A stretch of 64,000 nucleotides of DNA from Pseudonocardia sp. (GTDB lineage: Bacteria > Actinomycetota > Actinomycetes > Mycobacteriales > Pseudonocardiaceae). Positions 1-8,468 of the stretch are shown here, piece by piece. Numbering within the stretch: position 1 is the stretch's first letter; the number at the start of each line of letters is the position of its first letter. A program made the position numbers and the translations under genes. Below the pieces are notes generated by a model. The model saw only the letters and a list, made by a program, of their open reading frames with translations, made no database searches and had not been told where the DNA came from. Where the stretch lies: contig JAOZVV010000025.1 in assembly GCA_025869365.1 (NCBI GenBank), positions 1-64,000 on the forward strand. The letters are read 5' to 3'.

Positions 1-2137
1 CCCGGGCGAGCGCGGCGGCGACGTCCGACCGCGCCACGTCCCGGGCCCGGTCGGTCAGCGGCGCGCACGTGCCGGTGCCGTCGATCAGCCCGGTCGCCCG
101 GCAGGCCGCGCCGAACGCGGTCCAGTCCCCGGCGTCGAGCGCCGCGGAGGCCGCGCCGAGCTCGGCGGTGGCGGCGCCGGCCGCGGCCTGGGCGCCGACC
201 TGCAACGTCTGGGTGTGGCCGGCGACGACGGTGCCCGCGGCGTCCGTCGTGGTCACCTCGACCCGGTACTCGCCGGTCGGGAGACCCTGCAGCGGGACGT
301 GGGAGCGCAGGACCTCGCCGTCTCGCCAGGAGGTCGGTGGCAGCCAGCCGTAGCCGAGGTCGTCGTGGAAGGTCTGCAGCACCGCGCCGTCGGTGCCGCG
401 GACGGTGACGTCGAACGCCGTCGCGGTCCGGGCGCCGGCGCCGCCGGTCCAGAGCAGGTCCAGGGCCGCGGCCTGGTCCGGCCGCACCGCGGACGTGGTG
501 GAGCCCAGGTAGGAGACGCCGCCGCCGGTGGCGAGGGCCGGGCCGGCGGTCGAGGGCGGCACCGTCAGGTCCTCGCGGCGGATCCACGCCCGGGGCGAGC
601 CCTGGTCCTGCTGGGCCGGGATCTGGACGTAGTCCCGCCGCAGGCTCTCGATCCGGTCCACGGGAACCGCGTCCACGTCGTGCGGCCAGTGCAGGCGGAC
701 CAGGTCCGGGCGGCGTTCGCCGAAGAGGTAGGTGTCGAGCAGGTCCGCCTGGCCGAGGTCCCGGGCGACCTGCGCGTCGGACAGGCCCAGGGCGTCGACG
801 ATGCGCAGGTTCATCTCGAACGACGGGGCCCCGATGTCCGGGACGAGGACGAGCGGGTCGACGAGCCCGGCGCGGCGGCCGGCCGCGGCGATGTCCTGGT
901 TGCGCTGCTCCACCTCGGAAGCGGTGATCCACTGCGGGTACCCGGAGCGGTCCGCCATCCCCGCGACGACGATGTTGGCGGCCGCGAAGACGACGACGCT
1001 GCCGCCCGCGGCGAGCCGGACGAGCCGCGCGCGGCCGCCGGGGCCGCCGCGCCCGACGATCCTGTCGAGCCCGATCAGGGCGAGCAGGACCAGGAGGAGG
1101 CCGAAGGTCGCGTAGAACCGCGAGTGCTTCATCCAGTCCGCCTCCTGCAGCGGGAGCGCCAGGGCGGCGAGCCCCACCACGACGACGGCGAGGCGCCGGT
1201 CCCGCAGCGCGGTCCACGCCCCGTACAGCCCGAGCGGCAGGAGGAGGATCGCCGCGTCCTTGATTGCGTAGGCGGCGGCGTAGCGGGCCACCGGACCCGT
1301 CGGGTCCAGGTCTGCCAGCAGCGACGAGAGGAGCCCGCCCGACTGCACCTTCGCGTAGACGGTGTTGGGGAACAGGACCCCGTAGAACGACAGGTGCCAG
1401 GCCGCGTAGGCCCCGAGGGCGACGACGACGGCGAGCAGCCAGCCGGCGAGCCGCCGCAGGGCCGCGGCCCGATCCGGGGACCGGACCAGCCGCACGATCA
1501 TGAACAGCGCCGCGGCGGCGGCGTAGACGAAGCCCTCGGGCCGGGTCAGCGCGATCAGCACCGCCACGACGGCGGAGCGCCACGGCACGGATCCCTGCTC
1601 GTCCTCGACGATCAGCACGGAGGCGAGCAGCAGCACGAGGAACGCCATCAGGCTGCTCTCGAGACTGCTCGCGGACCAGAGGACGAACGGCACGGAGAGA
1701 CCCGCGACGACCGCGCCGATCGCGAGACGGCGGTCCGCGAGGATCCGCCAGGCGATCGCGTGCACGGTGGCGGCCGCGCCGAGTGCGAAGACCAGGCCGT
1801 AGATCTTGGCGGCCGTGAGGATCGGGACGCCCACCGCCGCGGCCCCCGCGAGCAGCGCGAACCAGGTCGCGTTCGAGTAGCCCTCCACCCGGAAGTCCCC
1901 GGGGAACAGCATGCCGAGGCCGTTGCCGTCGACGAAGGTCCGCACGTAGGAGAACGTGATGTCCGCGTCGTCGATCGTGTAGCCGAGGTGCACCAGGTAG
2001 TGCAGTGCGGTGACGGCCAGCACCGCGGCGAGCTGCAGCCACCGCATTCTCGACGTGCCGGTGGTCCTGCGGGCCGGGCCCGTGGGGGCCACGCCGCCCG
2101 GCTCGGTGGCAGGGCGGACGTGCGTGACAGGCGACAT
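1..2137 (-). CDS. GT-C-type membrane glycosyltransferase, AftB-like (3' end cut by window edge)
   Basis: About 712 codons are visible on the minus strand and the frame is still open at base 1, so the C-terminus is missing. The start ATG at 2137 follows GGGAAGAG with five bases between. After a 30-residue basic N-terminus comes a hydrophobic helix, then TIDDADITFSYVRTF, an acidic first loop as in GT-C transferases, and EGYSNATWFALLAG. Many further hydrophobic segments follow, then a soluble C-terminal part. The DDxxI...G.G...EG.(S/T)..W pattern matches the mycobacterial arabinosyltransferase AftB and the second GT-C protein of this window (17526-19229). Such enzymes use polyprenyl-phosphate sugars outside the membrane. 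Donor and acceptor cannot be read here; AftB-like is a family resemblance, not an assigned reaction. Confidence 0.75.
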   Translation of the reverse strand, partial: MSPVTHVRPATEPGGVAPTGPARRTTGTSRMRWLQLAAVLAVTALHYLVHLGYTIDDADITFSYVRTFVDGNGLGMLFPGDFRVEGYSNATWFALLAGAAAVGVPILTAAKIYGLVFALGAAATVHAIAWRILADRRLAIGAVVAGLSVPFVLWSASSLESSLMAFLVLLLASVLIVEDEQGSVPWRSAVVAVLIALTRPEGFVYAAAAALFMIVRLVRSPDRAAALRRLAGWLLAVVVALGAYAAWHLSFYGVLFPNTVYAKVQSGGLLSSLLADLDPTGPVARYAAAYAIKDAAILLLPLGLYGAWTALRDRRLAVVVVGLAALALPLQEADWMKHSRFYATFGLLLVLLALIGLDRIVGRGGPGGRARLVRLAAGGSVVVFAAANIVVAGMADRSGYPQWITASEVEQRNQDIAAAGRRAGLVDPLVLVPDIGAPSFEMNLRIVDALGLSDAQVARDLGQADLLDTYLFGERRPDLVRLHWPHDVDAVPVDRIESLRRDYVQIPAQQDQGSPRAWIRREDLTVPPSTAGPALATGGGVSYLGSTTSAVRPDQAAALDLLWTGGAGARTATAFDVTVRGTDGAVLQTFHDDLGYGWLPPTSWRDGEVLRSHVPLQGLPTGEYRVEVTTTDAAGTVVAGHTQTLQVGAQAAAGAATAELGAASAALDAGDWTAFGAACRATGLIDGTGTCAPLTDRARDVARSDVAAALAR

Positions 2138-2364
2138 GATCTCTTCCCGGGGAGCCGGTGCCGCGAGGCACGCTTCTTGCCGACGAACTCGCCCGGGTCG
2201 GCGGAGCTGTTACCCGGGGCCACGTCACTGCGCGACGACGGGTGGGCCGCCCGTCGGCTCGAACCCTCCGCCGGAGTTGGTCAACCGTCCGTCGCAATAT
2301 CACACGTGCGTAATCCGGGATCCGTATGGTCGACTACACCCATCCGATACGGAGGTGGTTGCGC

Positions 2365-2961
2365 GTGCGGGAACGACAACTCCACCCCATCGACACCGAC
2401 CCCGAGCCAGGGGAGGTGTCGGGGGCCGTGCAGAACCTGTGCACGGTGCCGACGGGGTCCAGGGTTCTGCTGTTGAACGCGAGCTTCGAGCCGCTGGCCG
2501 TGGTGACGGCCAAACGCGCGATCGTGCTGATGCTCGCGGGTAAGGCGGAGTGTGTGCAGACGGCGCTGGAAGGCGCCGCGTTCCACTCCGAGAATCTCAC
2601 TCTTCCGTGGCCTTCGGTCATGCGGCTGTCCCGCTACGTGCGGGTCCCCTACCGCCGCGCCGTCCCCATGACCCGCGCGGGAGTCCTCCGCCGCGATCTG
2701 CGCCGATGCGCCTACTGCGCCCGCAAGGCGGACACGATCGACCACGTGGTCCCGCGCAGCCGCGGCGGCGGGCACAGCTGGGAGAACTGCGTCGCGGCCT
2801 GCCGTGCGTGCAACTCCAAGAAGGCGGACCGCCTGCTGGAGGAGCTCGGCTGGACGTTGCAGAAGGCTCCGAAGCCGCCCAGCCGGGCCGCCGGCGGGGT
2901 TCTCGTCCTCGCGGTCGAGCCCCTTCCTGCCTGGGAGCCGTGGCTCAACGTCGCCGCGTGA
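2365..2961 (+). CDS. HNH endonuclease family protein
   Basis: A 198-residue protein with the actinobacterial HNH module opening VLLLNASFEPLAVV and ending in the nuclease core at about residues 115-155. The core shows CAYC, the catalytic-type IDHVVPRSRGG, then ENC and CRACNSKK, so both Cys pairs for a structural zinc and the H-N-H residues are present. GTG at 2365 was chosen because GGAGG lies nine bases upstream; an in-frame start 13 codons earlier lacks such a site. The gene diverges from the GT-C gene at 2137. The family is widespread and chromosomal in actinobacteria and its biological role is unclear; nothing here indicates a restriction or mobile-element context. Confidence 0.88.
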   Translation: MRERQLHPIDTDPEPGEVSGAVQNLCTVPTGSRVLLLNASFEPLAVVTAKRAIVLMLAGKAECVQTALEGAAFHSENLTLPWPSVMRLSRYVRVPYRRAVPMTRAGVLRRDLRRCAYCARKADTIDHVVPRSRGGGHSWENCVAACRACNSKKADRLLEELGWTLQKAPKPPSRAAGGVLVLAVEPLPAWEPWLNVAA

Positions 2962-3055
2962 CGTACGTCTCCCCGCTGGGTCGGTTCCCGTAACGGTGCC
3001 GCGCCCGGAGTCGAGCCAGTCCGAAGGGATTCGGCTGTGCCGTCGGGGGGATCAC

Positions 3056-3283
3056 GTGGTGGCAGGCGAGGACGCCCGCGAGCCGGGCAAGCGGGGTGCG
3101 GACGTCCGGACCGACCCTCAGGGGCTGCCGACCGTCCCCCGTCAGCGCGGGGAGCAGAGACGGACCGGCACCTGTACGTGCGGGCATCCGTACGAGATGC
3201 ACGAGCACTACCGGGCCGGATCGGACTGCGGGGAGTGCGGCGCGGAGATCTGTCCGGCGTTCGCTCCGGACGATGCCGAGTAG
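3056..3283 (+). CDS. Small Cys/His-rich protein (predicted Zn-binding), unknown function
   Basis: 75 codons starting GTG, with a G-run (GGGGGG) five bases upstream. The first half is charged and low in complexity. The second half carries CTCGHPYEMHEHYR, then DCGECGAEICPAF, giving C-x-C-G-H...H-x-H and C-x2-C-x4-C spacing that would suit one or two zinc ions. Short proteins with this CTCGH...HEHYR...DC..C pattern occur in actinobacteria without assigned function. It follows the HNH gene by 94 bases on the same strand and is followed by a set of strong hairpins. Codon use matches the host. Existence of the gene is likely; function unknown. Confidence 0.6.
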   Translation: MVAGEDAREPGKRGADVRTDPQGLPTVPRQRGEQRRTGTCTCGHPYEMHEHYRAGSDCGECGAEICPAFAPDDAE

Positions 3284-3310
3284 CTCCGCCGAGGTCTGCC
3301 CGTACCGCGA

Positions 3311-3342
3311 AACGGCCCGCCCCCGGGAGGGGACGGGCCGTT
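3311..3342 (+). terminator. Strong stem-loop, likely terminator
   Basis: AACGGCCCG at 3311-3319 pairs perfectly with CGGGCCGTT at 3334-3342, and the stem continues inward with CCCC against GGGG around one bulged A. No U-tract follows, as is common for actinobacterial intrinsic terminators. It lies 27 bases after the stop of the small Cys/His gene. Confidence 0.65.
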
Positions 3343-3345
3343 CGT

Positions 3346-3376
3346 GCACTGATCGGGGCGGTGGACCGATCAGTGC
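3346..3376. repeat. 11-bp perfect inverted repeat
   Basis: GCACTGATCGG at 3346-3356 is the exact reverse complement of CCGATCAGTGC at 3366-3376, with a 9-base loop. It sits three bases after the first hairpin. It may be a second terminator element or a protein-binding site; a third hairpin (TCCACCCC 3378-3385 with GGGGTGGA 3395-3402) follows directly. Confidence 0.6.
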
Positions 3377-3542
3377 GTCCACCCCGTGAAGCGTGGGGTG
3401 GAAGCTCGTTCTGCCGGGTGATTCGCCCGTCGCGCTCCGTCCGTTAACGGTCACCCGTTCGCATACCTCAACTTGATGAGAACCAGCGCTCACTTCGGGG
3501 AACCAGGCTGGTGCCGGGCGTGCCCGTCCCCCACAGTGGCCT

Positions 3543-3577
3543 GGGGACACGGCATCGGCCCGGGGACACGGCATCGG
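3543..3577. repeat. Tandem direct repeat, two 16-base copies, 19-base period
   Basis: GGGGACACGGCATCGG occurs at 3543-3558 and again at 3562-3577, with degenerate versions (GGGGACGGGATCGG just after, GGGACGGCATCGG near 3631). It lies immediately upstream of the phosphatase start, where it could be a repeated regulator site or a slippage-prone tract. Confidence 0.6.
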
Positions 3578-3601
3578 GGACGGGATCGGACGAGCGGGGA
3601 C

Positions 3602-4243
3602 ATGGCAGCAGGCGAGACAATCGCCGGTGTGGGACGGCATCGGCAGCGGGTGGACACCTTCCGCCTGATGTACGTGTGCACGGGCAACATCTGCCGCTCA
3701 CCCGTCGCCGAGATCATGACCCGCCACCTGCTCGTCGGCAGGCTCGGCGGTCGCCTCGCCTCCCGGTTCGAGGTGTCCAGCTCCGGTGTCGGCGCGGTCG
3801 TGGACTCGCAGATGCACCCGGACACCCGGGACGAGCTGGCGCCCTGGGGTCTCGACGGCGTGATCGCCGGCCGGTTCCGGGCACGCCAGCTCCGCTCGGC
3901 GATGGTCCGCGAGTCCGACCTCGTCCTGGGGGCGAACCTGCGGCACCGCAGTGCGGTCGTCGAGCGGGCGCCGGAGGGGCTGAGGACGGCGTTCAGCCTC
4001 CGGGAGTTCGCGCTCCTGGCCGAGGCGGTGGATCCGGACGTGCTCCCCGCGGATCCGGTGCTGCGCGCGCACGAGCTCGTGGAACAGGCCCGGTTCAAGC
4101 GGGGCCTGGTGCCGATGGATCCGGAGGACCTCGCGATCCCGGACCCGATGGGACGGTCGCAGAAGGCACACCACGACGCGGTGATGCTGATCGTGGACGC
4201 GGTGGCCCGGATCGTGAACGTGATGGTCGCGCCGGGGCGTTGA
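3602..4243 (+). CDS. Low-molecular-weight protein tyrosine phosphatase
   Basis: 213 residues from ATG 3602, which follows GCGGGGAC. The active-site loop VCTGNICRSP fits C-x5-R-S with Cys26 as nucleophile and Arg32 binding phosphate; family enzymes usually carry this loop at the very N-terminus, so the true start may be the later ATG at 3668. Near the C-terminus IPDPMGRSQ supplies the general-acid Asp in the usual DP context. Wzb-type phosphatases dephosphorylate tyrosine kinases that control polysaccharide export. The obvious candidate partner is the BY-kinase at 15689-17050. The gene stands alone behind three hairpins and converges with the lipoprotein gene downstream. Confidence 0.88.
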   Translation: MAAGETIAGVGRHRQRVDTFRLMYVCTGNICRSPVAEIMTRHLLVGRLGGRLASRFEVSSSGVGAVVDSQMHPDTRDELAPWGLDGVIAGRFRARQLRSAMVRESDLVLGANLRHRSAVVERAPEGLRTAFSLREFALLAEAVDPDVLPADPVLRAHELVEQARFKRGLVPMDPEDLAIPDPMGRSQKAHHDAVMLIVDAVARIVNVMVAPGR

Positions 4244-4283
4244 GCGCCCGGGTGCCCACCGCGAGCCCGTGCCGGGGGCGGGG

Positions 4284-5219
4284 TCAGACGCTGGCCTTCG
4301 CACCGGGTGCGGGCCGGGGTCCTGCCGCCTCGGCCTCCGCGCTCTGGTCCTCGTCCTCGTCCTCGTCGGACGGTGACGGACCGGGCCTGCCGCGCCATGT
4401 CGCGACGGCGCGGCGAAGCGCCTGGCCTGCTCGGCCGGCGAACGTGATCATGCCGAGCATCGCGATGCCGAGTCCGATCGCCGCGCTCTTGTTGTCCGAG
4501 ATGAGCTGGTAGGTCTCCTGCAGGATGTTGGCGTCCGTCACCACGTCCGTGGTGAAGCTGGCGACCTCGGGATTCTCGCCGCTGACCTGCAGGACTCCGT
4601 TGGACGCCTGGACGGCCGGCTGGATCTCGAGCTTCAGCGGCTGATCCTTCGCCTTCGCTGCGGTGACCGCCCACGTCCAGTCGACCTTGCCCAGCGGCGT
4701 GAAGCTCCGGACCACCCAGTTCTCCTCGTCGACGGTGAGGGCATCGCCCACCGGCGTCAGTCGTGCTGCGACGGCGCACTGCACGTACACCGGCTCGGAA
4801 CGCGGGGAGGGGCCGGGTATCGAGACGTCCGTCGGGCTCGGGACGTCGCCGACGTCGAGTGTGGCGGAGTAGGTCGTGGTGTCACCGATGGTCACCCGGA
4901 GCGAGCCGGGCCAGTTCACCTGGCCTGCTCGCCACCGCCCGACCCGGCTCTCGCAGTCGTGCAGGAACTCCTCCAGGGCGGATGATCGCGGAGCGGCGCG
5001 GTCCGTACCCGGGGACGCGCTCGCGGCGCAGCCGTCGGGGAGAAGCCCGCAGGCGTCCTGTGACGTCCCCGCGGGCGCGGCGACGTCGTCGTGCGGATGG
5101 CTGCAGGCGGTCCCGGCGGCGAGCAGGAGGAGGGCCATGACCACGGCAGGAATCACCTTGAGCGGGGCTGTCCGAGAGACCGTCGACCCTGCGCGGCTGT
5201 CCCGGCGACTGCTGTCCAT
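4284..5219 (-). CDS. Predicted lipoprotein with C-terminal transmembrane helix, unknown function
   Basis: ATG 5219 follows AGGGGA with six bases between. The N-terminus is a basic stretch, a hydrophobic core (VIPAVVMALLLL) and AAGTACSHP, a lipobox-like site that is atypical because Gly stands at -3. The exported part (about residues 40-250) has no recognised motif but contains paired Cys residues that could form disulfides. Near residue 265 a second hydrophobic helix (AAIGLGIAMLGMITF) is followed by an arginine-rich, then strongly acidic tail (DEDEDEDQ), so the C-terminus is probably cytoplasmic. It lies 261 bases downstream of the TIR gene on the same strand and may be its partner, but no overlap supports this. 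Function not recognised. Confidence 0.6.
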   Translation of the reverse strand: MDSSRRDSRAGSTVSRTAPLKVIPAVVMALLLLAAGTACSHPHDDVAAPAGTSQDACGLLPDGCAASASPGTDRAAPRSSALEEFLHDCESRVGRWRAGQVNWPGSLRVTIGDTTTYSATLDVGDVPSPTDVSIPGPSPRSEPVYVQCAVAARLTPVGDALTVDEENWVVRSFTPLGKVDWTWAVTAAKAKDQPLKLEIQPAVQASNGVLQVSGENPEVASFTTDVVTDANILQETYQLISDNKSAAIGLGIAMLGMITFAGRAGQALRRAVATWRGRPGPSPSDEDEDEDQSAEAEAAGPRPAPGAKASV

Positions 5220-5480
5220 GGTGTGTCCCCTGCTCCGACAGGACGCGTCCCGACGTCCCGCTCCGTTCGCCGGAGAGGAGAGTGCCCTCCGGCCGTGCGG
5301 GTAGCCATCGTGTGTGCCCCCGCGTGGTGGGGTGAACGCCCTACCACGTGGGAGGGCTGGGCCCCCTGGACGGGCTCGGCCTCCACGACCAGGGGTCCGC
5401 ATCGACCCTGATCAGGGAGCGACGGCCGGTCCGGTGACACCGGACCGCGGCCGCATCCGTCCCGGCAGGGCACGCCGGTC

Positions 5481-6782
5481 TCACCACCACGGCCACACCG
5501 TCTCGTAGAGGATCACCATCAGCACCGCGGCCACCACCGCGATCGCCCCCGCCCTCGTGAGCGTGGGCCGCGTCATGAGCAGCCCGCTGATGCCGAAGGC
5601 GAGCGCCAGGATCCACAGTGGGGCCAGCGCGAGCAGGCCGCTCTCGGTGATCTGGTCGGGGGCCAGGGCGTAGGTGACGGCCGGCTGCAGCAGGCCGTAG
5701 GCGATGCCGGCGAGGTAGAAGCCCCGCAGTTGCTTGCGCTGGCGGACCGTCCGGCCGTACTGGCTGGCCGCGAGGTAGGCCGTCTGCAGGGCGGACAGTG
5801 ACGGCCGACGGTCCGGCGTGCCGATGGTGTGCCGGTCCGCGTTCTCCAGTTCGGCCTCACCGAGCAGGAGCGAGGCCGACGACCGGTTCTCCTGCCACGC
5901 CTTCGCCCGCACCAGGAGTCCGGTGTGGAACCGGACCCACTCCAGGTCCGTGTCGACCGCGTACCCGAGCTGCTGGAAGGCGACCCGCGGATCGTCCTCG
6001 GGACGGAAGAAGATCCAGTTCGACGCCGCGACGACGGGTGGCACGGTCTGCGCGGCGGCATGCCGGTGCAGGACGGGGACGATCCGCTCGCCCTCCCGGG
6101 CAGCGTGTTCGAGCTCGGCCCGGCACACCGGCGAGGTCGCGGAGTGCGGGCTGATGATGAAGACGACCGTTCCCGTCGCCTCGATGGCGTGCCGGATCTC
6201 GTCGAACCAGTCGGCGGTGTGCGGGATGTCCTGCCAGTCGACCCAGACCTCGTGGCGGCTCGCCGAGAGTCGGCCGACCAGTTCCCGGGCGAAGTCCTGG
6301 TCCTCGCGCGCGTAGGAGACGAACACGTCGGAGGACCTCCCACGTCCGGCGTTCATCGACGCCGCGGTGGCCGGGCGCCTCGGGCCGGGGTGGACGGCTC
6401 CGCGGGTCGGTGTGCCGACGTCCGCTTCGCGGGCGACCGAGCCGGAACGGTTGCGGTACCGCCGGAAGCCCAGACCCGCGCCGGGGAGGAGGAAGAGGGC
6501 ACCGCTGATCTCGAACAGGGTGGCGACGGTGCCGTACTCGTCGGCGGTGGCGGCGAACCGCTCCGACGACCGGCTGCGGGTGTTCGCCTCCGTCGCGTCC
6601 CCTGCGAGTCGTGCCTGGATCGCGGCTGCCTGGTGGTGGTCGGCGAGGCTCCGCTCGTCCGAGGCCCGGACGGCGACCCGCCCGCCCAGGAAGGCGAACG
6701 CGAACCCGGCGACGAGCAGGACGACGGTGAGGACGAGTCCGCGTCCCGGCTCGAGCACCCTGCCTCTGCTCAGCACGGTCAT
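5481..6782 (-). CDS. Membrane-anchored TIR-domain protein
   Basis: 433 residues. Two hydrophobic helices (about 15-34 and 85-105) precede a TIR domain at 151-262: DVFVSYAREDQDF, EVWVDWQDIP, VVFIISPHSATSPVC, RAELEHA and RIVPVL are the usual TIR strands, and Glu223 sits where NAD-cleaving TIRs have the catalytic Glu. Then EWVRFHTGLLVRA (281-293), the linker typical of TIR-STAND-WD40 proteins, but no NTPase or WD40 repeats follow; instead three C-terminal helices (355-373, 382-403, 411-429) end the protein. The start is uncertain: ATG 6782 has no clear ribosome site, while GTG 6758 follows AGAGGCAGG. It may act in signalling or abortive-infection defence, which is inference. Confidence 0.8.
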   Translation of the reverse strand: MTVLSRGRVLEPGRGLVLTVVLLVAGFAFAFLGGRVAVRASDERSLADHHQAAAIQARLAGDATEANTRSRSSERFAATADEYGTVATLFEISGALFLLPGAGLGFRRYRNRSGSVAREADVGTPTRGAVHPGPRRPATAASMNAGRGRSSDVFVSYAREDQDFARELVGRLSASRHEVWVDWQDIPHTADWFDEIRHAIEATGTVVFIISPHSATSPVCRAELEHAAREGERIVPVLHRHAAAQTVPPVVAASNWIFFRPEDDPRVAFQQLGYAVDTDLEWVRFHTGLLVRAKAWQENRSSASLLLGEAELENADRHTIGTPDRRPSLSALQTAYLAASQYGRTVRQRKQLRGFYLAGIAYGLLQPAVTYALAPDQITESGLLALAPLWILALAFGISGLLMTRPTLTRAGAIAVVAAVLMVILYETVWPWW

Positions 6783-6932
6783 ACCGTCGAGGAGAGGTCG
6801 CGGGGGAGCTTTGGGCCTACGCAGAAGTGCGTACCGGCGACCGGTACTCGCCCCCGAACGACGGGCCTGGTGTGGAGGCGCGCGCCGGTGGGGCAGCAGG
6901 GGTCGACCTCGCGTCCGTGCCGGCTCGGTGCG

Positions 6933-8468
6933 TCAGTACGCGCCGCGGCCCCTGACGACGGCTCCGAAGGTCTTCCAGAGGATTGTGAGGTCCAGCGCCA
7001 TGGACCAGTTCTCGACGTAGCGCAGGTCCAGCCGCACGGATTCCTCCCAGGAGAGGTTGCTCCGCCCGCTGACCTGCCACAGCCCGGTCATGCCGGGACG
7101 GACGAGCAGGCGGCGACGGGCGTCGTCCTGGTAGGTGGCCACCTCGGCCGGTAGCGGCGGGCGCGGCCCGACGAGGGACATGGTGCCGTTGAGGACATTC
7201 AGCAGCTGGGGGAGCTCGTCGAGGGAGTACTTCCGCAGCATCGCGCCGATCGTCGTGATCCGCGGGTCGTGGGTCATCTTGAACAGCGGTCCCGCACCCT
7301 CGTTGGCCCGCGCCAGCTCGGCGAGCTTCGCCTCGGCGTCGACGACCATCGAGCGGAACTTGATCATTCTGAACGAGCGCCCGTTGGTGCCGACGCGCTC
7401 CTGCCGGAAGAACACCGGCCCCCCGTCCGCGCGCACCGCGATCGCGAGGGCGACGAACACGGGCGCGCTCAGCAGGAGCAGCAGACCCGCGACGGAGCGA
7501 TCCATGGCGGTCTTCATCGCCCGGGAGACCCCGGTGAATCGAGGCTTGGAGAGCCGCAGCAACGGCAGCCCGTCGACCGGGGTGATGTGCATGCGCGGCC
7601 CGGCGATCTCCATGAGCCCGGGATCGACGGCGAGCTCGGCGTCCGTGCCCTCGAGCTCCCAGGCGAGCCGGTGCAGCCGCGCGGGCCCCCAGCCGGGAGC
7701 CTGGGAGACGGAGACGACCCGGTACCCCTGTGTGCGGACGGCGTTGTTGATGGAGTCCAGGTCTCCGACGACGGGGACACCGTCGATGTTGTCGCTGTCG
7801 CCCTCGCCGCGCCCGGTGGGCGTGCAGGCGCCCTTGATCTGCCAACCGAAGTAGGGGTCCCGGCACGTGCGACGCACCATGTCCGAGATCGCCTCGGGGG
7901 TGCCGACGGCGAGCACCGGGTGCTGGCAGCGACCCTTGCCGCGCTGGTGGTGCAGCCATTTGCGGAGGCCGTAACGTCCGACGACGAGGAACACCCCGGT
8001 GAGGGGGACGAGGAAGAAGACCCACACCCGCACCGAGCTGACCATCAGAGCGAGCCCACCGAGGGCGAGCAGCACCGCCGCACCGCCGACGGCCTGCATC
8101 AACCGCTTGAACTCGGCGGTCCCGTTGCCGAGCATGCGGGGGTCCCACGCCCGGAAGAGCGGCAGGCTCGCCGTCAGGAGCGCTGCGGCGATGAGACCGC
8201 AGAAGAGGCGGGCACGGTCGGCGGCCTCGACTCCCGTGAGGCCGAGCAGCACGGCGATCGTGGTGGTGGCCGCGACGATCGCGAGATCCGTCGCGAGGAC
8301 GAGATTGGCGAACCGCCGCTGCCACCGCACCGGCGCACGATCGTCCAGGGACTCGGCGAAGCCGATCACGCTCCGCTGCATCGGGACGACGGGGAAGCGC
8401 CTGATCGGCCCCCCGGTGGGGCTTGCCGATGTCTGGGGACCGTCGACCGTCTCCGGGTTGCTGCTCAC
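6933..8468 (-). CDS. Polyprenyl-phosphate sugar-phosphate transferase (WbaP/CpsE type)
   Basis: 511 residues. GTG 8468 follows GGGGAG with eight bases between; upstream in-frame codons lack a site. Four hydrophobic helices (about 40-170) precede a CoA-binding-like region and the bacterial sugar transferase domain from about residue 315: a re-entrant helix (SVAGLLLLLSAPVF), FFRQERVGTNG, FRMIKFRSM, KYSLDELPQLLNVL, LVGPRPPLP and RPGMTGLWQVSGRS. The enzyme moves a sugar-1-phosphate from a nucleotide sugar to undecaprenyl phosphate and so starts repeat-unit assembly. It lies 506 bases beyond the methyltransferase that ends EPS locus 1, so it probably has its own promoter but serves that locus. The sugar cannot be predicted. 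Confidence 0.9.
   Translation of the reverse strand: MSSNPETVDGPQTSASPTGGPIRRFPVVPMQRSVIGFAESLDDRAPVRWQRRFANLVLATDLAIVAATTTIAVLLGLTGVEAADRARLFCGLIAAALLTASLPLFRAWDPRMLGNGTAEFKRLMQAVGGAAVLLALGGLALMVSSVRVWVFFLVPLTGVFLVVGRYGLRKWLHHQRGKGRCQHPVLAVGTPEAISDMVRRTCRDPYFGWQIKGACTPTGRGEGDSDNIDGVPVVGDLDSINNAVRTQGYRVVSVSQAPGWGPARLHRLAWELEGTDAELAVDPGLMEIAGPRMHITPVDGLPLLRLSKPRFTGVSRAMKTAMDRSVAGLLLLLSAPVFVALAIAVRADGGPVFFRQERVGTNGRSFRMIKFRSMVVDAEAKLAELARANEGAGPLFKMTHDPRITTIGAMLRKYSLDELPQLLNVLNGTMSLVGPRPPLPAEVATYQDDARRRLLVRPGMTGLWQVSGRSNLSWEESVRLDLRYVENWSMALDLTILWKTFGAVVRGRGAY

Larger units (their letters stand above)
3284..3601. other. 318-base gap with three hairpins, a GTTAACGG element and a tandem repeat
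   Basis: No gene was found here. The gap holds, in order, three stem-loops (3311-3402), a TA-rich element GTTAACGGTCACC at 3443-3455 within an otherwise very GC-rich stretch, and two copies of a 16-base direct repeat (3543-3577) just before the phosphatase start. The first half looks like transcription termination after the small Cys/His gene and the second half like the promoter region of the phosphatase gene. Confidence 0.6.

Noticed and set aside
215..2476. Very long plus-strand open frame (about 750 codons)
   Set aside because: Arginine/glycine/glutamate-rich with no motif; it mirrors the GT-C gene on the minus strand, which has helices and family signatures.
2365..2961. HNH gene as part of a restriction or phage-defence system
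   Set aside because: No methyltransferase, helicase or phage gene nearby; the family is a common chromosomal one.
3543..3577. Tandem repeat as a small CRISPR-like array
   Set aside because: Only two copies with a three-base spacer; no spacers or cas genes.
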